From positions 1 to 18,465 of the forward strand of contig CAZWRK010000083.1 in the NCBI GenBank assembly GCA_964635875.1: a DNA stretch of 18,465 nt. Reading direction: 5' to 3'. A program made the translations under genes and the position numbers. Position 1 is the first letter of the stretch, and every line of letters begins with the position of its first letter. Source of the DNA: CAZWRK01 sp964635875 (GTDB taxonomy: Bacteria > Pseudomonadota > Gammaproteobacteria > Burkholderiales > Aquaspirillaceae). Below, in pieces: positions 6,451-15,300 of this stretch. The notes under the pieces were generated by a model. It saw nothing but the letters and a program-made list of their open reading frames with translations. It was not told the DNA's origin and did no database searches.

Positions 6451-7408
6451 GATTTCTCGACCCAGCGGCGATCGACACCCCCGAACGTAGCGAGTGGAAT
6501 GGTCAGGCGCTGGCCTATGTCCGTCACGCCGCGACCGCGATCGGCAATGTGTCTACGCAGTTGCGCTTGTTAGAGGCGGGCGCGCACTGGTTGCCGGTGA
6601 GCATTAACGATGGTGGTGAGCGCCCTGATAATAGCTATGTGGTGTCGCCGCTGACCGCCTACACCGGTTATGCCGAGTACGAAATCGGCCAACTCGGGCG
6701 GCCGTGGTTGGCTGCGCCGTTGCGGGGCTTGGTGCGCGGTGTCGGCGGCTGGCTGGCGCGGGCGCGCATCGACCGGATTGTTCAGGTNNNNNNNNNNNNN
6801 NNNNNNNNNNNNNNNNNNNNNNNNNNNNNNNNNNNNNNNNNNNNNNNNNNNNNNNNNNNNNNNNNNNNNNNNNNNNNNNNNNNNNNNTGGCGCGCACGGC
6901 GTATACGCAGGTCGCGGGTGAGTTGCTCACCGATGCCGATTATCCACGCCTCGAACAGCTCTATAACCAACTGTATTTGCACAAATATTGCCCGCTGAAT
7001 CCGCAGTTCAGCGCTGATTGGCTGCGGGCGGGGCAGCGCGATGGCTGGCTCAGACTACGCGCGTTGCGTACGCCAGCGGGCCGAATTGATGCGGTGTTGG
7101 GGTGGGTGAGCAATGGCGGCATTCTGACGACACCGGTGGTCGGCTACGATACCCATTTGCCGCAGAAGCTGGGGCTGTATCGCCTGATTGCACAGATTTC
7201 GCTGGAAGAGGCGGCGCGCCGTCGTTGCCTGCTCAATATGAGCGCCGGTGCCGCGCATTTTAAGCGTTTGCGTGGCGGGGTGCCGGAGATTGAATACAGC
7301 ATGGTTTTTGTCAATCATTTGCCGCGCCACCGGCAGCGGGTGTGGCGCGCGCTCGGGCGGTTGCTGGATACGGTCGCGGTGCCATTGATGAAAAGGCTCA
7401 AATTATGA
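6447..7408 (+). CDS. GNAT/FemAB-like putative acyltransferase, interrupted by assembly gap
   Basis: The gene starts at GTG 6447, overlapping the ATP-grasp stop as GTGA, with GGAG at 6434-6437. The first 113 codons (VRFLDPAAID onward) run into a 100-N gap; the last 172 codons follow it in a different apparent frame and end at 7406-7408. Upstream of the gap come an NSYVVSPLTAYTGYAEYEI segment and an amphipathic arginine-rich helix. After the gap come LYNQLYLHKYCPLNPQFS, a GWVSNGGILTTPVVGYDT strand region, a QKLGLYRLIAQISLEEA helix and SAGAAHFKRLRGG. The last features recall GNAT-fold proteins of the FemAB/BioF2-like group, which transfer acyl or aminoacyl groups. That fold call is from memory of the pattern and moderate. 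The gene is almost certainly intact in the organism, since both halves are good coding sequence and the 3' end overlaps the oxygenase start (ATGA). Real length is at least about 287 residues. Confidence 0.6.
6788..6887. other. Assembly gap (100 N) inside the GNAT-like gene
   Basis: Exactly 100 N, the conventional placeholder for a scaffold gap of unknown size. Unlike the second gap, the flanks share no long terminal overlap, so sequence is really missing. For the reading frames on either side to join, the missing length must leave a remainder of 2 when divided by 3; 100 does not. Confidence 0.97.
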
Positions 7409-8409
7409 TCGACCTGAAACGCTCTTGGTGGCCGCTGGCGTTGGGTTCGGAATTGGCGGCGTCGCCGTTGGCGCGCACCCTGCACGGGGTGCCGCTGGTG
7501 CTGTTCCGCGATGCGGCGGGGCAGCCGGTGGCGTTGTTGGACCGTTGTCCGCATCGCCACGCGCCGCTGTCTGGCGGCAAGGTCTGCGCGGGGCAAATTC
7601 GCTGCCCGTATCACGGCTGGCGCTTTGCGGCGGACGGACGCTGCACCGATGTGCCGGGGATGGATTTTAACGGCGGTGCCGCACCGCTGCTGCCGCCATT
7701 TGCCACGCGCGAACAGTACGGCCTGATTTGGGTCTGTATCGCGTCCGATGCCCACACACCGGAGCCAGTCGCGCCCGCTGTCATCGACGCGGTGGATGTG
7801 TTTTGGATGCGGGATGTGATTCAGTGCGAAATCGCCGAGGGCGCGGAAAACCTGCTTGATGGTTTTCATACCCATTTTGTCCACGCCGGTTGGATTCGCC
7901 GCGATAGCCAGCGCCAAAACGTCACCGTCGAGGTGCGCCGATTGGTTGATGGCATCGAGGCGCGGTATAGCAACGAAGGGCTGCAATCGGGCTGGGTGTC
8001 GCGGCTGTTTGAAGGCAGCCGCACCGAGAGTTTCGGGCGTTTTTATCTGCCCGGTGTCGCGGAAATTGAATATCGCGGGCGGCAGGGGCTGAATCTGCTG
8101 GTGACGACGTGGCTGACGCCCGAAGCGGATGGTCGTTTGCGTATTTATGCGCGAGTGGCCACGCGGCGCGGGTGGCTGCCTGCATGGCTAAAAGCGTTTT
8201 TTTTGCGCCGCTTGTTTGGTGTGATTTTGCGGCAGGACAAGGCGATTTTGGAGCAGACGCGGGCAAATATTCAGCGTTTTGAAGCGCGTGAACCGTCGCC
8301 CGCCCTACTCAGCACCGAATTGGATTTTCTCGGGCCGTCGATCCGGCGTTTGCTGGCGGGCGAGGCGTTGACCGATTCGGTCGAGCAGGTGCGGGTGAGT
8401 CGGATTTAG
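7405..8409 (+). CDS. Rieske [2Fe-2S] oxygenase, alpha subunit
   Basis: A 334-residue Rieske non-haem iron oxygenase. The N-terminal cluster ligands are Cys48 and His50 (CPH), then Cys67 and His70 (CPYH). The catalytic domain has the mononuclear-iron motif NLLDGFHTHFVH with Asn149, bridging Asp152, His155 and His160; the third ligand is probably Asp278 in RQDKAILEQ, as in VanA-like monooxygenases. Such enzymes hydroxylate, demethylate or desaturate a substrate using electrons from a separate reductase, and none is encoded here, so a shared housekeeping ferredoxin or flavin reductase would be needed. ATG 7405 overlaps the previous stop as ATGA; an in-frame ATG at 7342 would lie deep in that gene. 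As the last gene of the operon it is a natural tailoring step. The stop is five bases from the convergent membrane-protein gene, with no visible terminator between. Confidence 0.88.
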   Translation: MIDLKRSWWPLALGSELAASPLARTLHGVPLVLFRDAAGQPVALLDRCPHRHAPLSGGKVCAGQIRCPYHGWRFAADGRCTDVPGMDFNGGAAPLLPPFATREQYGLIWVCIASDAHTPEPVAPAVIDAVDVFWMRDVIQCEIAEGAENLLDGFHTHFVHAGWIRRDSQRQNVTVEVRRLVDGIEARYSNEGLQSGWVSRLFEGSRTESFGRFYLPGVAEIEYRGRQGLNLLVTTWLTPEADGRLRIYARVATRRGWLPAWLKAFFLRRLFGVILRQDKAILEQTRANIQRFEAREPSPALLSTELDFLGPSIRRLLAGEALTDSVEQVRVSRI

Positions 8410-8414
8410 TCGGA

Positions 8415-9410
8415 TTATTGCAAGGCGGGTAAGCGGGCGCGCCAGTGCGCCGGCAGCGCATTCAGGACGTCGCGACGGCAGCGGTGCCAAAAAGCGGACA
8501 GCAATAACAGCGAGCCGCCCAACACCACACCGGCAACCGCCATGCCTTCACCCACCATGCCATTGGCTTCAAGCAGACGGTTCAGGGCATACAGCACATA
8601 GGCCATCGCCGAGACCATCAGCGCACGACGATCCACGGCCAGCGAGAGCGCCGCAAACAGCGCGTAAATCACTAAGACCAGCACCGTGCCGCCCAAACTG
8701 GCGCTGCCATCTTCAATCCCCAGCAGCGAAAAAACCGGATGCACGATAAGCGGCGCAGCAAGTAGGTGCAGCCAAAAAGCGATGTCGGTTTTGCGGGTTT
8801 GGCGCGTCGGATCGGCCATATCCCAGTGCATCGCCGAGGCAAAACACAGTAGGCCGCCAATCAGAAATAGCCCCTCGGGTTGGGCTTGTAAGGCCGGGAA
8901 CACCTGCAGCAACACGCCAAACAAGGTCACCAGCAGTGTCGCGACTGCCGCAGCAATGGTGATCGGCACATGAAAGCGTCGCCAGTGTGCGGCCGCGGCC
9001 GCCAAGCCCAAGCTACCCGACAGCAGAATCGTGGCGGCATTCATTTCGCCGGACAGCGAAATGCCCACCATCCCGCAGCTGCCGACGAAGCTGGCCAGCG
9101 ACATAATCGCCGGAAGCGCCATCCGTCGCTGCCGCACAAAGACTTCGGCAATCCCCCATGAGCCGCCCGCCGCGAAGGCAAACCCCAGCACGGGATCTAG
9201 CTGTCCGCCCAGCCAGCCCAACGAAAACAGCAGCAACGTCCCTGCTAGGACCACAAAAATATCGTTGAAGCCGCTGATGAGGCGGAAGTGCTCTTCGTCC
9301 GCGAGCGTGGTGTGTTGGCGCTCGGCAACCTGCTGGCGAAAGGCGGCGACCGCTTCTTGGCTAAAAATGCCCGCGCGAATGGCTGCCTGTAAATCTTCGT
9401 CGCTATACAT
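8415..9410 (-). CDS. Polytopic membrane protein, DUF2157-like
   Basis: A 331-residue integral membrane protein. About 48 soluble N-terminal residues (MYSDEDLQAAIRAGIFSQEA, a helix-turn-like acidic start) precede roughly ten hydrophobic segments at about 49-68, 72-91, 98-118, 124-142, 148-171, 179-195, 209-230, 240-259, 262-280 and 287-307, and the cytoplasmic tail is basic. The N-terminal region plus many short membrane segments resembles DUF2157 proteins, whose function is not known to me. ATG 9410 has AGGAGA at a proper distance. It lies 39 bases downstream of glnE on the same strand and is probably co-transcribed with it. DUF2157 genes often neighbour a DUF4401 gene, which is not present here. 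No catalytic motif was recognised. Confidence 0.6.
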   Translation of the reverse strand: MYSDEDLQAAIRAGIFSQEAVAAFRQQVAERQHTTLADEEHFRLISGFNDIFVVLAGTLLLFSLGWLGGQLDPVLGFAFAAGGSWGIAEVFVRQRRMALPAIMSLASFVGSCGMVGISLSGEMNAATILLSGSLGLAAAAAHWRRFHVPITIAAAVATLLVTLFGVLLQVFPALQAQPEGLFLIGGLLCFASAMHWDMADPTRQTRKTDIAFWLHLLAAPLIVHPVFSLLGIEDGSASLGGTVLVLVIYALFAALSLAVDRRALMVSAMAYVLYALNRLLEANGMVGEGMAVAGVVLGGSLLLLSAFWHRCRRDVLNALPAHWRARLPALQ

Positions 9411-9417
9411 GCGGATT

Positions 9418-9423
9418 TCTCCT
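9418..9423 (-). promoter_or_regulatory. Shine-Dalgarno site of the membrane-protein gene
   Basis: On the minus strand AGGAGA lies seven bases before ATG 9410, a strong site in the short glnE-to-membrane-protein spacer, and it fixes that start. Confidence 0.75.
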
Positions 9424-9449
9424 ATTGAGTGGACGTGGGAACCGTGGCA

Positions 9450-12292
9450 TCAAAGGGTTTCCCCCTCAAACACCCCCGCCCACAGCGCCTGAACCGCCGC
9501 ATAGTGCTGCTCAAGCGTGGCATCGACGACCACGCCCGATGCGTCGTTCAGACGCTTGGCGTGTTGTAAGCGGCGATAGTGGCGGTAGGCGGCCTGACAT
9601 GCGCTGGCGTCTTCGTGGCTGATCAAACCGGCATTGGCCGACAGATGCAGCAAGGCCAAATTCCCCAAGTTGCCGCTTAATTCAGGGAAATAATGCGCGT
9701 GGCCCAAAATCAAAAACTGCACGATAAATTCGAGGTCGATAATGCCGCCTGCCGCATGTTTAATATCGGTGGGGCGGGCGGGGTGGGTTTCACGCATTTT
9801 GTGGCGCATCGCCAGCACTTCATGACGCAGGGTGTCGAGATTGCGCGATTGCGTAAGGACATCAAAGCGAACCTTTTCAAAGGCATCGCCGACGTGCACA
9901 TCGCCCGCCACAAAACGCGCACGGGTCAGCGCCTGATGTTCCCACAGCCACGCTTTTTTCTCTTGATACGCGCGGAATGCTTCAACTGTACTGACCAGCA
10001 AGCCCGACGCGCCATCGGGGCGCAGTCGTAAATCCATCTCGTACAAAATACCGGCGGGGGTGGTACTGGTCAGCCATGTCGAAATTTTACGCGCCAAACG
10101 GGCGTACAAATCTGCGGCATCGGGATGCGGATCATCATACAAAAAGATCACATCCAAATCGGAGACATAGCCCAGCTCTTTGCCGCCGAGCTTGCCATAG
10201 CCAATCACCGCAAATCGAGGCACTTCGCAATGCCGCTTGGCAATATCACGCCACGCATGCAGCAAGGCCGACTCTAAAATTAAGTCTGCCAATTGCGAAA
10301 TGTGGTCGGACAAGGCTTCGAGCGTCCACATGCCCGCCAAATCTTGCGCCACCAAACGGAACTGCTGCGCGTGTTGGAAGTGGCGTAGGGTGTCCATTTT
10401 CGCTTCGACATCATCGCCGCAGGCTTCCATTTGATTGGCAAGCTGCTCGCGCAAAACCGGCCAATCGGGACCTGCGTACAACACCCGCGCATCGAGTAAT
10501 TCATCCAGCAAAATCGGGTGACGGGTTAAATAGCTCGACACCCACGGGCTGGCCGAATACAGCGTGGCGAGTCGNNNNNNNNNNNNNNNNNNNNNNNNNN
10601 NNNNNNNNNNNNNNNNNNNNNNNNNNNNNNNNNNNNNNNNNNNNNNNNNNNNNNNNNNNNNNNNNNNNNNNNNNGACGGGTTAAATAGCTCGACACCCAC
10701 GGGCTGGCCGAATACAGCGTGGCGAGTCGGCGCAGGGTTTGCGGGTATTCGCTGAGCAGCGCCAAGTACGGGGCACGCCGACTAATCGCCTCCATCAGCC
10801 CCAAAATCCGCGACAAGGTCGCATCAGGGTTATCAAAGCCCGAGGCGACTTCGATCAGGGCCGGAATCAAGCCATCAAAGCGTTTGCGGTTGTTGTCAGG
10901 GAGCTGAATATAGCGTTGGCTGCTCGCAATTGATGCCAATTGCCGCGCCACTGCTTCGCCATCTTGGTAGCCCAAAGCGGTTAATCGTTCGCGCGCTTCG
11001 GCTTGGGTGTCGAGAATGTCCAGCCACAAGCTTGCCAAGGGGTGCGTGGAGTGGTCTTCGGTCGGCAGCACAAACACTTGCTCAAAGTGGCGATGCACTT
11101 TGGCGCGCACCCGATTCAGTGCGACCAAAAAGCTGTCCCAATCTACAAAGCCCATGCTGTCAGCGATGCGTTGCTGATAGTGCGCTTGGGTCGGCAGGGT
11201 TTGGGTTTGTTGGTCGTCGAGGTACTGCAGCCGATGCTCAAGGTCGCGCAAGAACACATAGCTTTCTTGCAGTTCGTCGATGGTTTCGGTTTCCATCAGC
11301 CGCAGCTCGGCGAGGGCGGCCAAGGTTTGGCGAGTCGAGCGGAGCTGGAGCGATTTTTCGCGGCCGCCGCGAATCAGTTGAAACACCTGCGAGGTAAATT
11401 CAATTTCGCGAATGCCGCCCGCACCGAGCTTGATATTGTCGGCCAAGGCGCGCCGCGTCACTTCGCGCTGAATTTGTGCGTACAGCCCGCGCATCGCGCC
11501 GTAGGCGTTGTAATCGAGATATTTGCGGTATACAAATGGCCGCACCAGCGTTTGCAAATCCTGCTCTGCACCGGCGATGACCTTGGCTTTAATCCACGCG
11601 TAGCGTTCCCACTCGCGGCCTTGGGTCAGCAAATAGTTTTCAAAGGCGTTGAAGCCCATCACCAGCGGCCCCGAATCGCCATACGGTCGCAGACGCATAT
11701 CAACGCGGAACACAAAACCATCGGCGGTCGCTTCGGAAATCGCGGCGATGAGTTTTTTGCCCAAGCGGGTGAAAAATTCGTGATTCGAGAGCTTGCGCGG
11801 GCCTTCGGTGTCGCCGTTTTCGGGATAGAGAAAAATCAAATCAATATCGGAAGACACATTCAGTTCGCCGCCGCCGAGCTTGCCCATGCCGACCACAATC
11901 AGTTCTTGGGGGTCTCCGCTGTCTTCGCCAATCGGCTGGCCGTGGGTTTCGACCAAGCGGGCGCTGAGAAAGCGCAGCGCGGTTTGCACAGCAAATTCGG
12001 CCAAGGCGCTAATGGTGGTGACGACTTCGTCGAGCTGCGCAAAGCGGTTGATGTCGCGGATGATCAGGCGTGCCATCACCGCTTGGCGAAGTTTGCGCAG
12101 ACGCTTTTTCAGACTGTCTTCATCGTGCGGGGGCGATTGTTCGATATAGGCCTGCATTTCCGCCCAATCGAATGCCGCGTGCAAACGGGCCGCGCTATAG
12201 GCTTTGAGGTCGGCATCGGCGGCCAAGATTCGTTCGAGATAGTCGCTGTGTTGGCACGCCCGTACAAGCGGGTCGGTCGCGTTTGCTGGCAT
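9450..12292 (-). CDS. glnE: Bifunctional glutamine synthetase adenylyltransferase/adenylyl-removing enzyme
   Basis: GlnE adds AMP to, and removes it from, the conserved tyrosine of glutamine synthetase in response to the PII protein, matching ammonia assimilation to nitrogen supply. Both nucleotidyltransferase halves are visible: the N-terminal adenylyl-removing domain has GMGKLGGGELNVSSDID (135-151, Asp149/Asp151), and the C-terminal adenylyltransferase domain has GYGKLGGKELGYVSDLD at about residues 645-661 after gap repair. The helical regulatory region lies between. ATG 12292 (MPANATDP) has AGGAA eight bases upstream; an in-frame start at 12385 would add 31 atypical residues and cross the promoter. 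The gene appears split by 100 N, but the flanking 55 bases are identical. Removing the N and one copy (155 bases) gives 896 codons including stop, all in frame, or 895 residues, somewhat shorter than the 946-residue E. coli protein. It is therefore intact. Confidence 0.96.
10520..10574. repeat. 55-base gap-flanking copy A (assembly overlap)
   Basis: These 55 bases are repeated without a mismatch directly after the 100-N gap (10675-10729). On the minus strand they encode the same residues of GlnE (LATLYSASPWVSSYLTR) twice. This is one genomic locus written at the ends of two contigs, not a biological repeat. Confidence 0.95.
10575..10674. other. Spurious assembly gap (100 N) inside glnE
   Basis: A 100-N placeholder between two contig ends that already overlap by 55 bases. 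The true gap size is minus 55: nothing is missing, and closing it repairs the glnE frame. An overlap of exactly 55 is what a de Bruijn graph assembler run with a 55-mer would leave, which is inference. Confidence 0.93.
10675..10729. repeat. 55-base gap-flanking copy B (assembly overlap)
   Basis: Second, identical copy of 10520-10574, on the other side of the N run. Its presence shifts the apparent glnE frame, because N plus one copy is 155 bases, not a multiple of three. Confidence 0.95.
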
Positions 12293-12328
12293 AATGCGGC
12301 TTCCTGTTATCCAATTCGATAGACCGAT

Positions 12329-12334
12329 ATTGTA
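12329..12334 (-). promoter_or_regulatory. Possible -10 element for glnE
   Basis: Between the divergent glnE and yhdP starts, the minus strand reads TACAAT at 12334-12329, one base from the sigma-70 -10 consensus and 37 bases before the glnE ATG. Upstream -35 candidates are weak (TTTAAT at 15-base or TTCAAT at 20-base spacing). The same 63-base region must also serve yhdP, for which I see no good plus-strand promoter. The assignment is tentative. Confidence 0.35.
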
Positions 12335-12355
12335 GCGGTTTCTCCCCCAATTAAA

Positions 12356-15300
12356 TTGAATACACTCAAGACCTACTTTGCCCACTTGCCCTTATTAGCG
12401 ACTTTGCGTCGCTTGCTGCGTGCGTGCCGCTGGCTATTGGGCGGGATCGTCTTGGCGGTCTGGGGGATTCATGTGTGGGGCTTGCCTGCGATTGTCGCGT
12501 ATAAGCCCGAGCTTGAACGCCGCCTCAGCGCCGAAATGGGTCGCCCTATCACCATCGGTCAACTCCAAGCCGGTTGGTCGTCGTCGGGGCGGATTCGTCT
12601 TGATCTCAATCAATTTCACCTTGCGGCGATTGCCGGTGGCCCCGCCCTGACTTTGCGCCATTTACAAGCCGAACTCGCGTGGTCGAGTCTGCTGACGTGG
12701 TCGCCGCAATTTGCACGCCTTGATTTAGATTCGCCTTCGGTGGATTTGGCCCGCGATGCGCAGGGGCGGCTGTGGCTGAATGGGATCGATCTCAGCAAGG
12801 GGTCGTCGGATGGGCAGTTTGTTAGCTGGCTATTACAGCAAGAACAAATTCGCATTCACCGTGCCCGTCTGACGTGGTCGGATGCCCAAGCGGGGCTGGT
12901 GGGTATGCAATGGCAAGACGGCGAAATTAGCCTTGAACGCGGCTGGTTTACCCATGATTTACAGCTCACTGCGACCCCGCCCAATGACTGGGTCGGACAT
13001 TTGCGCGCGCGCTTGGTGTGGCAAGGCGACCATCTGGCCGAATGGGAAACGTGGCGCGGGCATTTTGAGTTAGATATTGGCGGTGCGCAGTTTTCGGCAT
13101 GGCAACGCTATTTGGCATGGATGCGCAGCGTCCCCGCAGGCCAAGGCCAAACCCGTCTGCGGATTGATTTTGAACGCGGTGCATTGAGCCGCTTAGAAGC
13201 GAATTTTGCGATTCAAGATGTCAGCGTGCGCCTGAGTCCCGAAGAGGAGCCGTTACTGCTGCCGCAGTTGGCCGGACAAGTATTATTTAAGGTTTTACCC
13301 TCGGGGCGCTGGCAATTGCGCGCCCAAGATCTGGTCGCCAAAACCGCCAGCGGGGTACTGTTGGATCGGGCTTCGGTCGAAGCGGAATGGATGGCGGGGC
13401 GCAATGGCGACGGCTTTTTAAGTGTCGATCGCTTGGATTTGGAAGCCTTGGGGCCGATTTTCCGACGCTTACCGCTCGACCAAACGCCGGTGTGGAAGCA
13501 TTTTTCCCCGAGTGGTTTTATCGAAACGGCGCGCCTGAGTTGGCAAGGCGAATTGCCGACGCCGTCGCGCTATCAATTTTCGGGTCAATTTCGGCGTTTG
13601 GGTTGGCAGGGCAATGCGATTTTGCCAACCGTGTCTGGTTTATCCGGCTCGATGAAATTCACCGAGGCCGACGGCGCGTTGGCCCTGAAATCGTTTGAAA
13701 AAAGCCAGCTGATTCTGCCTGCGGTGTTTGCTGCACCGCTGCAATTTGATGAACTTCAGGCCGAGGTCAATTGGCAACGGCAAGCCTCGGGCGTGAATTT
13801 GGACGTGCGACGGGTCGCGTTTGCCAATGCTGATGTCGCGGGCGAAGTGGCGGGGCGTTACCAATGGCAGCCACAGCACGCCGGTACGATTGATTTCTCG
13901 GGGCAGTTGTCGCGGGCCAAGGCGAATCGGGTACACGCTTATTTGCCGTTGCAGGCGGGGCACGACACGCGCACTTGGTTGGCCGAGGCGTTGCGCTCGG
14001 GGGAGGTGGTCTCCAGCCAATTTACATTGCAGGGCGATTTGGATCGTTTCCCTTTTGAGAAGGGGGGCGGGGTGTTTCGGGTCGAATCGGAAGTTCGGGC
14101 GGCAAATTTGAAATATGCGCCCGACTGGCCGGAGATTACCGATATTGACGGTCAGCTGATTTTCGACAATCAGCGGATGGACATTATCGCCCAGCATGCG
14201 CGTACTCAAGGCGTGGCGCTGCAGTCGGTGCGCGCAACCTTGCCCGATATCACTCAACATGCCCCAACGTTAGAAGTTCAAGGCCAAGCCCAAGGCGCGA
14301 CTCAGCATTTCTTTGCATTTTTGGCGAGCAGTCCCCTCGATGCGGTGCTTGGGCATTTGGCTAAACAGAGCCAAGCACAAGGTAACGGCCATCTGAATTT
14401 GCGGCTGCGGATTCCTTTGGCCAAAACGCATCAGACCCAAGTCAAAGGCGAATATGATTTTCAGCGTAATCGCTTGCGCTTGCCTGCACCGATTCCTGAG
14501 GCGCAAAACGTGACCGGTCGGCTGTCTTTTACCGAAAAAGGCGCAACCATTCAGAACCTTGCTTTGTCGACTTTAGGCGGTGCGGCGCGGTTGTCGGCAG
14601 TCACACGGGCCGATGGCAAATTGGATTTTGATTTAAAAGGCGTTGCAGAAAGCGCGGCGATTCAAGCGGCGTTTTTGCCTGCGGCTATGCAGTCTTTATT
14701 GTCGGGGCGGAGCGGCTATCGGGCGCAGTTCCGCATTGGCGATGGGCTGGAGCAATTGACCGTGCGCAGCGATCTGACCGGCATCACGCTGAATGCGCCC
14801 GAGCCGCTCTTTAAGGCTGCGACCGAGGCGCGTGCTTTTGAATTGCAGCTCACCCCGAGCGCCGAACACACGCACCGGCTGGCGCTGTCTTTGGGGGCTG
14901 ATACCCAGCTGGCGCTTCGCCTTGATGGTCAGGCGCATATTCTTGCGGGCGCACTGCAGCACGGTCGACAGGATGCTATGACGCTGCCTCAGCAGGGGTG
15001 GCGGTTGAATTTGGCGATGCCGGTGTTTCGGTTGGACGATTGGCGGCCGTTGATTGAGGGGGTGATTGCTGCGGGTGATCCGTCCGATTCTGAGATGCCC
15101 GCTTTACGGGCGCAGCTGCAAACCGCGCGCTTAGAGCTGAAAAATCGGGTGCTATCGAATGTCTCGGCGCAGTTGACGCCGACCGCTGAAGGCGGCTGGG
15201 GGGTGACGGTTCAAAGCGATGTGTTAGCGGGGCGCGGGCATCTCGCAACGGGGCTTAAAAAGCTGACATTTGACCTCAGCCGTTTACAATTGCCCTTGCC

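Larger units (their letters stand above)
1128..8409 (+). other. Seven-gene overlapping biosynthetic operon
   Basis: Seven genes on one strand overlap at every junction: 1 base (2141), 4 (3136-3139), 11 (3974-3984), 13 (5308-5320), 4 (6447-6450) and 4 (7405-7408). The products are ketosynthase, ketoreductase, MBL hydrolase, adenylating enzyme, ATP-grasp ligase, GNAT-like protein and Rieske oxygenase. Complete overlap implies one transcript and translational coupling, hence a common pathway. No regulator, exporter, carrier protein or phosphopantetheinyl transferase is within it. The product is unknown to me. Confidence 0.8.

Noticed and set aside
8400..8420. Factor-independent terminator between the convergent oxygenase and membrane-protein genes
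   Set aside because: Only five bases separate the stops, and I could find no stem followed by a T-run on either strand.
10520..10729. Tandem or direct repeat / mobile-element target duplication around the N run
   Set aside because: The two copies encode the same GlnE residues and collapse to an intact frame, so this is a contig overlap, not an insertion footprint.
9450..12292. glnE as a pseudogene split into two ORFs
   Set aside because: The apparent frame change is caused by 155 artefactual bases; both catalytic domains are intact.
11003..12322. 439-codon plus-strand ORF antisense to glnE
   Set aside because: It mirrors the N-terminal half of GlnE, resembles no family I recognise, and is a common by-product of GC-rich coding sequence on the opposite strand.
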